Counted from the stretch's first letter, positions 16,790-24,785 are shown. The stretch: 64,000 nucleotides of DNA from Streptomyces rimosus subsp. rimosus (GCF_000720725.1 NZ_JOCQ01000039.1:1-64000), one strand, 5' to 3'. Made by a program: numbers and translations. Notes: a model not told the origin generated them from the sequence alone.

Positions 16790-17221
16790 TCACTTCGACC
16801 AGCCGGTCCAGCTACCGGTGTCCAGGCGGTGGCGGTACCAGCGCACGCCGTCGCTGCCGACCACGGAAATGGTCGGGTTCCAGGTGCCGTTCCCGTCGAT
16901 GCGCACACCGCTGCGGGCCACACCGCCCATCGACTCCCAGTTGCTCCAGTCGCCGCCTTCGAAGCCGTAGCGGGTCCAGACGGAGAAGTCGGTGCCGACG
17001 ACGAACACCTGCTTGCCGCCGTTCGGGAAGGTCTGCCAGGCGATGCCGTACTCACAGATGTAGCTGCCGCCGTGACCGGGCACCTGGCAGGCGGCCGCCG
17101 TGGCCTGCGACGGAGTCGCGGCCTGGGCCGGGGCCGCGGTCGCCAGGCCGGCCAGCGTCGCGCCGGCCAGTGCGAGGGTGCTGACCGCGAGGGCGGGCTT
17201 GCGGAAGAAGGAAGCGGACAT
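16790..17221 (-). CDS. Small secreted protein with PLL/tectonin-like repeats
   Basis: A 143-residue exported protein. The signal peptide covers about residues 1-34 (LALAGATLAGLATAAPAQA-AT). The mature part has one disulfide candidate pair (CQVPGHGGSYIC) and two to three propeller-blade-like repeats of the form VWTRYGFEGGDWSNWESMGG and VRWYRHRLDTGSWTGWSK. These resemble the W-x-R...W-S-x-W blades of PLL-type fucose lectins and tectonins. With so few blades it would have to oligomerise or act as a small sugar-binding or inhibitor protein. Its position beside the amylase genes suggests a polysaccharide-related role, but it has its own terminator. Confidence 0.65.
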   Translation of the reverse strand: MSASFFRKPALAVSTLALAGATLAGLATAAPAQAATPSQATAAACQVPGHGGSYICEYGIAWQTFPNGGKQVFVVGTDFSVWTRYGFEGGDWSNWESMGGVARSGVRIDGNGTWNPTISVVGSDGVRWYRHRLDTGSWTGWSK

Positions 17222-17281
17222 GGGAACTCCTCGACGATTCGATGCGGGTTGCCGTGTCGTACCGTTCGTGCCGGGTCGAAT

Positions 17282-17328
17282 CGCTCGCCCGGCGCTTCCG
17301 TGTGTGGAACGGAGGCGCCGGGCGAGCG
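17282..17328 (-). terminator. 20-bp hairpin terminator after the P450 gene
   Basis: CGCTCGCCCGGCGCTTCCGT (17282-17301) pairs with 17309-17328 with a single wobble around a 7-nt loop. It lies about 95 bp past the P450 stop and upstream of the lectin-like gene. Confidence 0.75.
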
Positions 17329-17423
17329 GTCACCGACACGGCATGAGACTGCCGGGCGTCGAGAACGTTCATCTAATGCTGATCTAACGGGATTTCGTTA
17401 GCCCGCAGGACACGCCCCCACGA

Positions 17424-18629
17424 TCACGCGTCCCAAGCCACCGGAAGGCTCTTCACCCCGTAGATGTCCGCGGACTCCGGGCGCAGTTCGACCTCTTCGG
17501 CCGGTACGGCCAGGCGCAGCGTGGGGAAGCGGCGGAACAGCGCGGCGAACGCCACCCTCAGCTCGACGCGGGCCAGTTGTTGCCCCAGGCACTGGTGGAC
17601 GCCGTGGCCGAAGGACAGGTGCCCGCCGGCCTGCCGCCGCAGATCGAGCACATCGGGGTCGGCGAAGCGCTCGGGGTCGCGGTTGGCCGTACTGAGCGAC
17701 AGGGCGACCGTCGTGCCGGCCTTGACGGTCTGACCGCCCAGCTCGACATCCTCCAGCGCCGTCCTCCAGAACTGCTTGCCGACGCTGAGATACCGCAGCA
17801 GTTCCTCCACGGCCCCGTCGACAAGCCCGGAATCGGTGCGCAGCGCGGCCAGTTGCTCCGGGTGCTGCAACAGCGCGAAAGTGCCCAGTGCCAGCACGTT
17901 CGTGGTGGTGTCGAGCCCGGCCGTCAGCAGGACCAGGCTGATGCCCTTCAGCTCCTCGTCGGTCAGATCGGTGTCGGTGAGGTCGCTGAGCACGTCGTCG
18001 GTGGGGTTCGCGCGCTTGGCGGACACCAGGTCCGCGAGATAGTTCTGAACCTCGGTGTAGGCGGCTATCAGGTCCTCGTCGCTCGTCTCGCCGTTCATGA
18101 ACGAGTCGACCCGCCCCTGGAAGAAGTCCCGGTCCTCGTACGGAACGCCCAGCAGCTCGCAGATGACGACGGCGGGAATGGGCCGGGCGAACGCGGCCAC
18201 CAGGTCCACCGGCGGGCCCGCCTTCTCCATGGCGTCCAGGCACTCGGCGGCGACCTGCTCGACGCGCTCGGTGAGCAGCCGCATCCGCCGTACGGTGAAC
18301 TTCCCCATCAGCGGCTTGCGGTAGCGCCGGTGCTGCGGGTCGTCCATGAGGACGAACTCACCGGGTGGCGGCGGCGGTATCTCGAAGTCGACCACGTTCA
18401 TCAGCTCCTTGCGCGAGCTGAACCGCGGGTCGGCGAGAACGGACCGCACCATGTCGTACCCGGTGATCATCCAGCCGGGCTTGCCGCCGGGGTGGGTGTA
18501 ATGGCCGATCGGACCCTGCCCGCGGGCGTCGAGCAGCTCCTTGGGCGGGGAGAAGGGACAGCCGACGCGAGGCCCGGTGGGCAGCGGCGGGACCGTGTGG
18601 ACGGTGTGCACGGGCTCAGTCATGGCCAT
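17424..18629 (-). CDS. Bacterial cytochrome P450
   Basis: Soluble class I-type P450 of 401 residues. The I-helix motif is AGLDTTTN, so the usual acid-alcohol pair is Asp-Thr rather than Glu-Thr. The K-helix ExxR appears as EELLRY, and the haem loop is FGHGVHQCLGQQLAR with proximal ligand Cys347. Start choice is ATG 18629 or ATG 18623; GAGG upstream fits both. No ferredoxin gene lies beside it, so electrons must come from elsewhere. The gene is divergent from a GbsR/MarR-like regulator and has an inverted repeat in its promoter, so it is probably a regulated xenobiotic or secondary-metabolite oxidase. Confidence 0.93.
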   Translation of the reverse strand: MAMTEPVHTVHTVPPLPTGPRVGCPFSPPKELLDARGQGPIGHYTHPGGKPGWMITGYDMVRSVLADPRFSSRKELMNVVDFEIPPPPPGEFVLMDDPQHRRYRKPLMGKFTVRRMRLLTERVEQVAAECLDAMEKAGPPVDLVAAFARPIPAVVICELLGVPYEDRDFFQGRVDSFMNGETSDEDLIAAYTEVQNYLADLVSAKRANPTDDVLSDLTDTDLTDEELKGISLVLLTAGLDTTTNVLALGTFALLQHPEQLAALRTDSGLVDGAVEELLRYLSVGKQFWRTALEDVELGGQTVKAGTTVALSLSTANRDPERFADPDVLDLRRQAGGHLSFGHGVHQCLGQQLARVELRVAFAALFRRFPTLRLAVPAEEVELRPESADIYGVKSLPVAWDA

Positions 18630-18637
18630 TCCTCATC

Positions 18638-18667
18638 TCGCGATAGTACGCGTTTTGCGTATCGCGA
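18638..18667. promoter_or_regulatory. Operator-like inverted repeat at the P450 promoter
   Basis: TCGCGATA (18638-18645) and TATCGCGA (18660-18667) are perfect inverted arms; inside them TACGC and GCGTA are also inverted. It lies 9 bp upstream of the P450 start and 110 bp from the divergent regulator gene, a natural binding site for that regulator. Confidence 0.55.
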
Positions 18668-18776
18668 AAGCTACGTTGCATTCACGCGGTCGTCAATCGC
18701 CGAAGCGCTGTTCCCGCAGCTCAGCAGCGCATAATTGATGCAATGACGCTGAGATTGAACGCAACGAGGCGTTGCA

Positions 18777-19481
18777 ATGGCTGGCGTCGAAGGCAATACT
18801 GACGGCATGCCAGGAGGACGGTTGACCCAGCAGGAGCGTCAGCGCATCGCGGACGGCCTCGCCGACGGACTCTCCTACGCGGAGATCGCCAGGCGGCTCG
18901 ACCGGCCCACCTCGACCATCAGCCGGGAGGTCGGACGCAACGGCGGCCCCGGCGCCTACCGGCCCCAGCAGGCGCACCGGGCGACGGTCCAGCGCGCGCG
19001 GCGCAGCACACCGGCACCGCCACGCGCGGCCGAACCGTCGGGCGGCGCGCTGGAGGAGGAGATCATCGAGATGGCGGTCAGGTCGGGGATGCCGAGGATG
19101 ACGGCGCGCGTGCACGTCGACCTGGCGATGTCCGAGGACGGCAGGCGCACCGCGGCCGAGCTGACCCGCCGGCTGAAGGTCAGCCCGGCCTCCGTCTCCG
19201 TGGCCGTGAACTTCCTCGTCCAGCACGGGTACGTCCGGCGCGAGCGCGACCCGCGGCGGCGTCGCGACATCTATGTGATCGACGACGACGCCTGGTACAA
19301 CTCGGTCGCGATCAGCGCGCAGCAGACGCTCGCGACGGTGCGCGCCACGATGGCGATGGCGGAGAGGGCCGGGCTCGACACACCCGTCGGGCAACGGACG
19401 GTCAAGGCGGCGACGTTCCTGGAGCGGGTCATCCAGGACATGCAGGACTCGGCGGACCGCTGGCGGCACCTCCTGGAGTGA
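18777..19481 (+). CDS. GbsR/MarR-like regulator with IS30-type N-terminal helix-turn-helix
   Basis: A 234-residue DNA-binding protein with two recognisable DNA-binding parts. Residues about 15-55 (LTQQERQRIADGLADGLSYAEIARRLDRPTSTISREV) match the HTH_38 motif of IS30-type transposases. Residues about 90-170 form a MarR/GbsR winged helix (RTAAELTRRLKVSPASVSVAVNFLVQHGYVRRERDPRRRRDIYVI). A C-terminal helical dimer region follows. The start may be ATG 18777 or ATG 18807. Direct and inverted GTTGC/GCAAC words upstream suggest autoregulation. Its 3' end overlaps the converging ATPase-fold gene by 53 nt. Confidence 0.85.
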   Translation: MAGVEGNTDGMPGGRLTQQERQRIADGLADGLSYAEIARRLDRPTSTISREVGRNGGPGAYRPQQAHRATVQRARRSTPAPPRAAEPSGGALEEEIIEMAVRSGMPRMTARVHVDLAMSEDGRRTAAELTRRLKVSPASVSVAVNFLVQHGYVRRERDPRRRRDIYVIDDDAWYNSVAISAQQTLATVRATMAMAERAGLDTPVGQRTVKAATFLERVIQDMQDSADRWRHLLE

Positions 19482-19941
19482 GGTCCAGCTCCGCGCGTAC
19501 GGTCTTGCCGACCGGCAGCCGGTCGAGGACCGTCCACCGGGTGGCGAGCGCGGCCACGACGAGCAGGCCGCGCCCGGCGTCCGCGTCGGCCGGCGCGGAG
19601 GCGAGGCCGTCGGGGGGCGGTGGGCGCCGCTCGGTCCGCGTGTCGGTCACGTCGATCCGCAGCGTTCCCGTACGGGCGAGCCCGCCGACGATCGCGAGCC
19701 GCAACTCGAAGTCCCGCCCGGGGACGCGGCCGTGGGTGACGGCGTTGGCGGTCAGCTCCCCCACGACGGCCCCGACATCGTCGGAGAACGGCGTGCCGTA
19801 CGGAAACCCCCACGCGTCGAGCCGATGCACGGCGAGATGACGCGCGAGGCGCGCCCCCAGCCGCGTACTGCTGAAGCGTTGGGTGAACACACGTACGGTG
19901 ACGGGGGGCTTGGGTGGACGGGTGATGAGTCGAGCTGGCAT
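19429..19941 (-). CDS. GHKL ATPase-fold protein (RsbW/anti-sigma-like), whiJ-locus partner
   Basis: A 170-residue protein with the HATPase_c_2 fold of anti-sigma kinases such as RsbW. The N box reads VVGELTANAVTHG, then LRIDVTDT (G1) and ADAGRGLLVVAALATRW (G2). The frame stays open to 20073, but that would leave only 22 bp to the divergent XRE gene, so ATG 19941 is more likely. ATPase-fold, XRE and DUF397 genes form a repeated set in Streptomyces, known from the abaA and whiJ regions that affect development and antibiotic production. The regulated partner is not known. Confidence 0.8.
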   Translation of the reverse strand: MPARLITRPPKPPVTVRVFTQRFSSTRLGARLARHLAVHRLDAWGFPYGTPFSDDVGAVVGELTANAVTHGRVPGRDFELRLAIVGGLARTGTLRIDVTDTRTERRPPPPDGLASAPADADAGRGLLVVAALATRWTVLDRLPVGKTVRAELDLTPGGAASGPPSPACPG

Positions 19942-20095
19942 ACGGCCACGGTTGCCTGTTCGCGGCCGTCGTGGCCAGGCCCCCGACCCGTACGCAGTCG
20001 CAGCGTACGAGTCGGCGCCGTAGACGTACGGGTAACGGGCCGTGACCATTTGCGTGCTGAGCGGATTAGCCAACCGAGCACTGGAGGTGGCCTAA

Positions 20096-20926
20096 ATGGC
20101 AAGCAGCGTGTACGGCAACGAGCCGGAGTCGATCAACAGCCTCAAGACGTTCGGGGCCGTGGCGAAGGTATTTCGGGAACGAGCGGGTCTGACCCAGGAA
20201 GAGCTGGCTCCGCTGGTGCAGTTCTCCGCACAGACCGTCGCCTCGATCGAGCAAGGACGGCGCCTTCCGGACCCGGATTTCATCCTGCGCGCAGAGGAGG
20301 TACTCGATGCGTTCGGTGCGCTCAAGGCAGCGGCAGAGCACCTGTCACGCCGCGCGGGGCTGGCGGTCTGGTTCCGGCAGTGGGCTGCGCTGGAGGCGCG
20401 TGCCGTTTCCCTTTGCGCCTACGAGTGTCGGGTCATTCCGGGCCTGTTGCAGACGGAGGCGTACGCACGCGCCGTGACCTTGAGCGTTCCTCCACCACCG
20501 GACGAACAGGAGGCCGAGGAGCGGGTCGCCACGCGTCTCGCACGGCAGAAACTACTCCACCGGAAGCCGCCGATCGCGTTCAGTTTCATCCTTGAGCAAG
20601 CGCTGTTCGAGCGCGGTACGGGTGGCACGGGAGTCACCCGGAACCTCATCGACCATGTGCTCGGCTGCGCAGAATTGTGGAACGTGGAGCTTCAGCTCAT
20701 GCCGCGTTGGCAACCGCATCATGCCGGGCTGGACGGCCCCATGAGGTTGCTGGAGACTCCGCAGAACAAGTGGCTCGGATACAGCGAGGGCCAGCAGTGC
20801 GGGAACTTGATCGCGGGGCCCAAGGACGTCAGCGTGCTGTGCCAGCGCTATGCCAAGATGCGCTCGCAGGCTCTTTCGCCGGAGGAATCCGCAAGCCTGC
20901 TCAAACAGATCCGAGGAGCGCTATGA
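20096..20926 (+). CDS. XRE-family regulator with DUF5753 (WhiJ-like)
   Basis: A 276-residue regulator. The N-terminal helix-turn-helix (FGAVAKVFRERAGLTQEELAPLVQFSAQTVASIEQGRRLPD) is followed by the DUF5753 domain (YECRVIPGLLQTEAYARAV...RQKLLHRKPPIAFSFILEQALFER...LQLMPRWQPHHAGLDGPM). This is the WhiJ type. The GGAGGTGG ribosome site is strong. The stop overlaps the first DUF397 gene as ATGA, so both are made together. In the WhiJ system the DUF397 partner is thought to bind the regulator and lift repression; that is taken from the family. Confidence 0.92.
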   Translation: MASSVYGNEPESINSLKTFGAVAKVFRERAGLTQEELAPLVQFSAQTVASIEQGRRLPDPDFILRAEEVLDAFGALKAAAEHLSRRAGLAVWFRQWAALEARAVSLCAYECRVIPGLLQTEAYARAVTLSVPPPPDEQEAEERVATRLARQKLLHRKPPIAFSFILEQALFERGTGGTGVTRNLIDHVLGCAELWNVELQLMPRWQPHHAGLDGPMRLLETPQNKWLGYSEGQQCGNLIAGPKDVSVLCQRYAKMRSQALSPEESASLLKQIRGAL

Positions 20927-21114
20927 GCACCACAGAGCCGGCCTGGTTCAAGAGCAGCTACAGCGGCTCGCAGGGCGACGACTGCGTAGAGATCGCCACC
21001 ACCTCCACCACCACCCACATCCGCGACTCCAAGAACATACTCGGCCCCCACCTCACCGTCCCGGCGCACGCCTGGACCGCCTTCCTCACCTACGCGACCG
21101 ACCTCCCAACCTGA
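20923..21114 (+). CDS. DUF397 protein, copy 1
   Basis: A 63-residue acidic partner of the XRE regulator. It shows the family pattern: WFKSSYSGSQGDDCVEIA, then HIRDSKNILGPHLTVPAHAWTAFL. Its ATG overlaps the XRE stop (ATGA), with CGAGGAG as ribosome site inside the XRE gene. It probably modulates the regulator by direct binding. Confidence 0.9.
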   Translation: MSTTEPAWFKSSYSGSQGDDCVEIATTSTTTHIRDSKNILGPHLTVPAHAWTAFLTYATDLPT

Positions 21115-21165
21115 CGCGCATCGTCGTTGGCAGTGGACCCTGCTCAAACAGATCCGAGGAGCACT

Positions 21166-21381
21166 GTGAGCGCCACTGAACTCTCCTGGTACAAGTCCAC
21201 CTACAGCACTGGTCAAGGCGACGACTGCGTAGAAATCGCCCCCACCCCCACCACCATCCACATCCGCGACTCCAAGAACATATTCGGCCCCCACCTCAGC
21301 ATCACCCCAGCCGCCTGGACCGCCTTCCTCGCCGTCGTTGACCGCGGCTCCCAACCGCAGTTCCATGGAACGCGGCCCTGA
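21166..21381 (+). CDS. DUF397 protein, copy 2 (tandem duplicate)
   Basis: A 71-residue paralogue of copy 1 (LSWYKSTYSTGQGDDCVEIAPTPTTIHIRDSKNIFGPHLSITPAAWTAFL). The start here is GTG instead of ATG, and the ribosome site CGAGGAG is a duplicate of the end of the XRE gene, which no longer codes. The C-terminus is longer and differs (DRGSQPQFHGTRP), reading into sequence after the duplicated unit. It may have a weakened or altered interaction with the XRE protein. Confidence 0.88.
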   Translation: MSATELSWYKSTYSTGQGDDCVEIAPTPTTIHIRDSKNIFGPHLSITPAAWTAFLAVVDRGSQPQFHGTRP

Positions 21382-21411
21382 CCGACGCGCTCCAGAAGGA
21401 CGGTGGGTTCC

Positions 21412-21972
21412 ATGGCGGCGGCGTACGACACCCTCGACCAGAAGTTCAGCATCCTCTTCGACTGGTTCGACTGGACCGAGGACGGCTGGCTGACCCGCGA
21501 GGACTTCGAGCAGATGGCCGGGAAGTTCACGGCGCTGGCCCGGCCGGGGGACGTCGAGAACCGGACCGCGTTGCGGGACGCCTTCCTGCGGTGGTGGGAC
21601 GTGCTGCGGGACGCGGACGGCGTGGACAGCGAAGGGCGGGTCGCGCGGCGGACGTTCATCGATCTGATGCGCTCGCACGTCACCAACCCGAAGACCTTCG
21701 AGCACGTCGTGCTGGCCATCGTGGACGCGCTGATGAGCGCTCTCGACACGGACGGCAGCGGGCAGCTCACCGCCGATGAGTACGTACGCATGTACGACGC
21801 GCTGGGCGTCGACCCGGCGACCTCGCAGCCCGCCTTCCGGCGGCTGGACCGGGACGGCAGCGGGGCGATCAGCCACGCGGAGTTCCGTACCGCCATCGAG
21901 GAGTTCTACCTGAGCCCGGACCCGGAGGCCCCGGGCAACTGGCTGCTCGGATCGCCGCTCGCGGCGGGTTAG
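21412..21972 (+). CDS. EF-hand calcium-binding protein (calerythrin-like)
   Basis: A 186-residue soluble protein with four EF-hand positions. Loop 1 is DWTEDGWLTREDF, loop 2 is degenerate (DADGVDSEGRVARRTF), and loops 3 (DTDGSGQLTADEY) and 4 (DRDGSGAISHAEF) are canonical. This resembles calerythrin and the Streptomyces CabB-type proteins, which buffer or sense calcium in the cytoplasm. ATG 21412 is preferred to GTG 21403 because AGAAGGA lies at the right distance. It begins 30 bp after the second DUF397 gene and may be read from the same transcript. Confidence 0.92.
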   Translation: MAAAYDTLDQKFSILFDWFDWTEDGWLTREDFEQMAGKFTALARPGDVENRTALRDAFLRWWDVLRDADGVDSEGRVARRTFIDLMRSHVTNPKTFEHVVLAIVDALMSALDTDGSGQLTADEYVRMYDALGVDPATSQPAFRRLDRDGSGAISHAEFRTAIEEFYLSPDPEAPGNWLLGSPLAAG

Positions 21973-21981
21973 CGGCGCGCG

Positions 21982-22758
21982 GTGCGCAGCCAGTTCGACG
22001 CGCTGGCCCGGCTGTACGAGGACATGGCCGAGCTGCCGTGGCGGCGGGACCTGGAGTCGTACACGGTGCGGGAGCTGCTGGGCGATCTCGGCGGCCGGTC
22101 CGTGCTGGACATCGGCTGCGGCACCGGGCAGTACTGCCGGATGCTCAGGCGGGCCGGCGCCGGGCGGGTGGTCGGGTACGACGTATCCGCGGGCATGATC
22201 GCCCACGCGGCGGACCGCGAGGCCTGGGAACCGCTCGGCATCCGGTACACGACCGAGCCGCCGTCGGACGGTACGTTCGACATCGCGCTCGGCGTGTACG
22301 TGCTGCCGTACGCGACGACGTACGAGGAACTGGTCGAGCTGTGCGCGGTGGCGGCCCGGGCACTGGCCCCGGGCGGCCTGTTCGTGGCCCTGCCCGTCAA
22401 TCCCGACTACGACGGCGACCCCGCCTACTACGAGCGGTACGGCATCCGGCTGCACGAGGACGAGCCCCGCGCGGACGCCTCACGGATCACCCTGGAGCTG
22501 TGCTTCGACGCGTACCAGGTCGATGTCGCGGCACGCCACTGGACCCGGGCCTCCCTGCAACGGGCCCTGCTCGACGCCGGGTTCACGGGAATCGACTGGC
22601 ACCCCTTCCGGGTATCCCCCGCCGCCCTCCGCTCGTACGGCGCCGACTTCTGGTCCCCGTACCTGCGCTGCCCGCACGCCGCGCTCATCACCTGCCGCCG
22701 GGAACAGCACCCGGCCGGCGGGAGTCAGACGGCGGAGCCGGCGTCCAGGAACCGGTGA
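21982..22758 (+). CDS. SAM-dependent methyltransferase (class I)
   Basis: A 258-residue protein with a Rossmann methyltransferase domain: SAM motif I VLDIGCGTGQYCRML, the acidic ribose-binding residue in GYDVSAGMI, motif II FDIALGVYVLPY and motif III ALAPGGLFVALP. The start is a GTG 9 bp after the EF-hand stop, without an obvious ribosome site, so translation may be coupled. The substrate is unknown. The last 15 residues look like random extension. Confidence 0.88.
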   Translation: MRSQFDALARLYEDMAELPWRRDLESYTVRELLGDLGGRSVLDIGCGTGQYCRMLRRAGAGRVVGYDVSAGMIAHAADREAWEPLGIRYTTEPPSDGTFDIALGVYVLPYATTYEELVELCAVAARALAPGGLFVALPVNPDYDGDPAYYERYGIRLHEDEPRADASRITLELCFDAYQVDVAARHWTRASLQRALLDAGFTGIDWHPFRVSPAALRSYGADFWSPYLRCPHAALITCRREQHPAGGSQTAEPASRNR

Positions 22759-22929
22759 AGAGAGGCCGTCATGGCGGTGACGTCGATGCGCGGCTGGACC
22801 AGGATGCCGTCGTGAGCGAGGTCGTCCAGCTCCTCCCGGGACACGAAGGTCAGGCCGATGGAGTCCCTTCCGGCGACTGGGCAGCGGCGAGCAGTTCGAC
22901 CGCGCGCCGCCGCCCGTCCTCGGCCCGCG
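22725..22929 (-). pseudogene. Frameshifted gene remnant (C-terminal fragment)
   Basis: Directly after the stop of the maltokinase-cap gene, the minus strand reads like coding sequence in two frames in turn: LTRAEDGRRRAVELLAAAQSPEG, then, one frame over, DSIGLTFVSREELDDLAHDG followed by QPRIDVTAMTASLHRFLDAG to a stop at 22725. Neither part has a start or ribosome site. A lost base around 22850-22865 would join them. I do not recognise the family. It overlaps the 3' end of the methyltransferase gene. This could be a decayed neighbour or chance. Confidence 0.35.
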
Positions 22930-23586
22930 TCAGGACTTCTCCCGCTCATGCACCGTGACGAACACTCCCCGCACCTTCTCTCCCGCCGCATCCGTCCACG
23001 TAGCGCTGAGGTGGCCGAGCGCCGCACCGGCCGTCTCCCCCGCCGTCGGCGCCCGGTGTACGCGCAGGACCAGCGGGCGGGACGACCGGATGTGGATGTC
23101 GGTCGCGGACTTGGTCTGCGTTACCGCGTCCGGGCCCGTGGCCCCCTCGTGGCCGGGTTCCGTGAAGTGCGGGAGGACGGTGGGGTCGAGGGCGTCGGTC
23201 TCGCTCTGGGCCTGGGGGGCCGCCTTCCCGATGAGGCAGGCGAAGAGCTGGGCCGCCAGGACCGGGTCGTGGGTGCCGTCGTAGACCCAGCGCTTGCCCA
23301 GGACGCCGTGTTCCAGCGTGCCGACCAGCGCGTGGTCGGCGCCTTCCAGAGGTGCGCCCCGGTACGTGAACGGGACGTGGTACGCGACCGGTTCGGGCCC
23401 GGCGGTGTCGGTGGCCACCATGAATTCCATGCCGACCTCCCCCTCGGGGTCGTCGAGCCGGAAGCCGCCCGTCCTGGTCAGCTCCGGCGCGCGGCCGTCA
23501 CCCGCGTACCAGGGCTGGGTGAGGAGCCAGGGGGCGAGCAGTTCCAGCTTGGTGGGCGAGAGGGTGGTGTGGTGGATGATGGCCAT
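22930..23586 (-). CDS. Maltokinase N-terminal-cap-like domain protein
   Basis: A 218-residue protein that matches the N-terminal cap domain of actinobacterial maltokinases but has no kinase domain: MAIIHHTTLSPTKLELLAPWLLTQPWY, VAYHVPFTYRGAPLEGADHALVGTLEHGVLGKRWVYDGTHDPVLAAQLFACL. In full maltokinases this cap flanks the aminoglycoside-phosphotransferase-like kinase. Stand-alone copies are frequent in Streptomyces and their role is unknown. ATG 23586 follows GGAAAGG at some distance; an upstream in-frame start at 23652 lacks support. The nearby maltodextrin genes make a link to maltose metabolism possible. Confidence 0.78.
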   Translation of the reverse strand: MAIIHHTTLSPTKLELLAPWLLTQPWYAGDGRAPELTRTGGFRLDDPEGEVGMEFMVATDTAGPEPVAYHVPFTYRGAPLEGADHALVGTLEHGVLGKRWVYDGTHDPVLAAQLFACLIGKAAPQAQSETDALDPTVLPHFTEPGHEGATGPDAVTQTKSATDIHIRSSRPLVLRVHRAPTAGETAGAALGHLSATWTDAAGEKVRGVFVTVHEREKS

Positions 23587-23981
23587 GGTTCGTCCGGCAC
23601 CTTTCCCGTGGTGGCTGCGGCGGCACAGCTGAAAGCCGTCGCGGACGGTCATCCTGTCACCTGCGCTGATCGCTGCGAAGCCTTACCGCACGTACGCCGA
23701 GGCGGGCGTGGACGTATACGGACGCGAAAACCGAACGCCCCCGGTTTCGGAGCCCGGAGAACGGGTAACCACCAGAACGCACCGTGAGGCTGTCCGGGCT
23801 GCGTGGAACCGGCCGCCGCGGCAGCTTCGGACGGGCCGGCCAGGAATGAGAGGCGAACAGCGAAGTCCTCGTCAGCGGGCACGGCAAGGCCTGAGAGAAG
23901 GGCCGACATTCCCCGCCGCCGGACGCAGCCTTGACCCCGCCGCCGTCATGGGACGGGTGCCAGCCGATGGGCGGGCGCCGC
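23587..23981. other. 395-bp divergent intergenic region
   Basis: It holds no convincing gene. A bulged inverted repeat CGAAAACCG (23724-23732) / CGGTTTCG (23742-23749) lies near the middle and may be an operator or a short hairpin. Otherwise I see nothing. Confidence 0.4.
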
Positions 23982-24722
23982 ATGACCACCACCAACCGCG
24001 AATTACTGATCGCCCAAGGTGTTCTCGACCTCGCAGACCGCCCCGCGGGCTTCGACCCGCTGGAGCTGCTGCACGACCTGACCGCCCAGGCGGTCGCCCT
24101 GCTGCCGGTGCGGAGCGCCGGTATCACCGTCCTGGAGCCGGACGGCAACACCGTCGTGTACGTCACCGCCTCCGACGAACTGTGCCTGGCCCTGGAGGAG
24201 GACCAGAGCGAGCTGAACGAAGGCCCGTGCCTCGACAGTGCCCGCGCCCACCGCGCGCTGCCGGTGCTCTCGCTGTCCGAGCCGCCGGGCAGCATCCGGT
24301 GGCCGCGCTTCGCGCCCCGGGCCCGCCGGGCCGGGATCACGGCGGTGGCCGCGGTGAACCTGCATCTGCCGCAACTGTCCCTGGGCGCCCTGAACCTGCT
24401 CATGGCCGAACAGCCCTACCTCGGCGGCCAGGACCTCCGGCTGGCGCAGACGCTCGCCGACGCCGCCGGTACCGCCCTGGCCTTCCGGCAGCAGCTGGCC
24501 GACAAGGACCAGGTGCTCGAACAGTTGCAGACCGCGTTGGACAGCCGTCTGGTCATCGAACAGGCCAAGGGCGTGCTCTCCGCCCGCCTGAGCGTCGACA
24601 TGGACGACGCGTTCCAGCGGCTGCGCGCCTACGCCCGTTCCCGACAGCAGAAACTCACCGATCTGTCGGCTCGGGTCACCCGGGGTGACGTGCCGGCCGA
24701 CCTGCTCACCCCCGTCCGGTGA
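23982..24722 (+). CDS. GAF-ANTAR domain protein
   Basis: A 246-residue signalling protein: a GAF sensor domain (residues about 25-165; DLTAQAVALLPVRSAGITVLEPDGNTVVYVTASDE) followed by a C-terminal ANTAR domain (LVIEQAKGVLSARLSVDMDDAFQRLRAYARSRQQKL). ANTAR domains bind RNA hairpins and act as antiterminators. The hydrophobic/aromatic positions of the ANTAR bundle are kept. ATG 23982 is favoured, since upstream in-frame codons are not family-like. A second GAF-ANTAR gene follows 63 bp later. Confidence 0.9.
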   Translation: MTTTNRELLIAQGVLDLADRPAGFDPLELLHDLTAQAVALLPVRSAGITVLEPDGNTVVYVTASDELCLALEEDQSELNEGPCLDSARAHRALPVLSLSEPPGSIRWPRFAPRARRAGITAVAAVNLHLPQLSLGALNLLMAEQPYLGGQDLRLAQTLADAAGTALAFRQQLADKDQVLEQLQTALDSRLVIEQAKGVLSARLSVDMDDAFQRLRAYARSRQQKLTDLSARVTRGDVPADLLTPVR

Positions 24723-24785
24723 CCGGGAACCCGTCACCGCCGGTCGTCCACTTGCCCCCCAGCCCGGTCCGGGGGGGGATGAGTG

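Larger units (their letters stand above)
20896..21381 (+). repeat. Tandem duplication, unit 243 bp
   Basis: The last 30 bp of the XRE gene (CCTGCTCAAACAGATCCGAG... at 20896) reappear almost unchanged at 21139, and each copy is followed by a DUF397 reading frame of the same pattern. The two units (20896-21138 and 21139-21381) are directly adjacent, which shows a tandem duplication that copied the coupled start site with the gene. Confidence 0.85.

Noticed and set aside
23649..23909. 86-codon minus-strand frame in the divergent spacer
   Set aside because: No homology pattern, and it covers the expected promoters of two genes.
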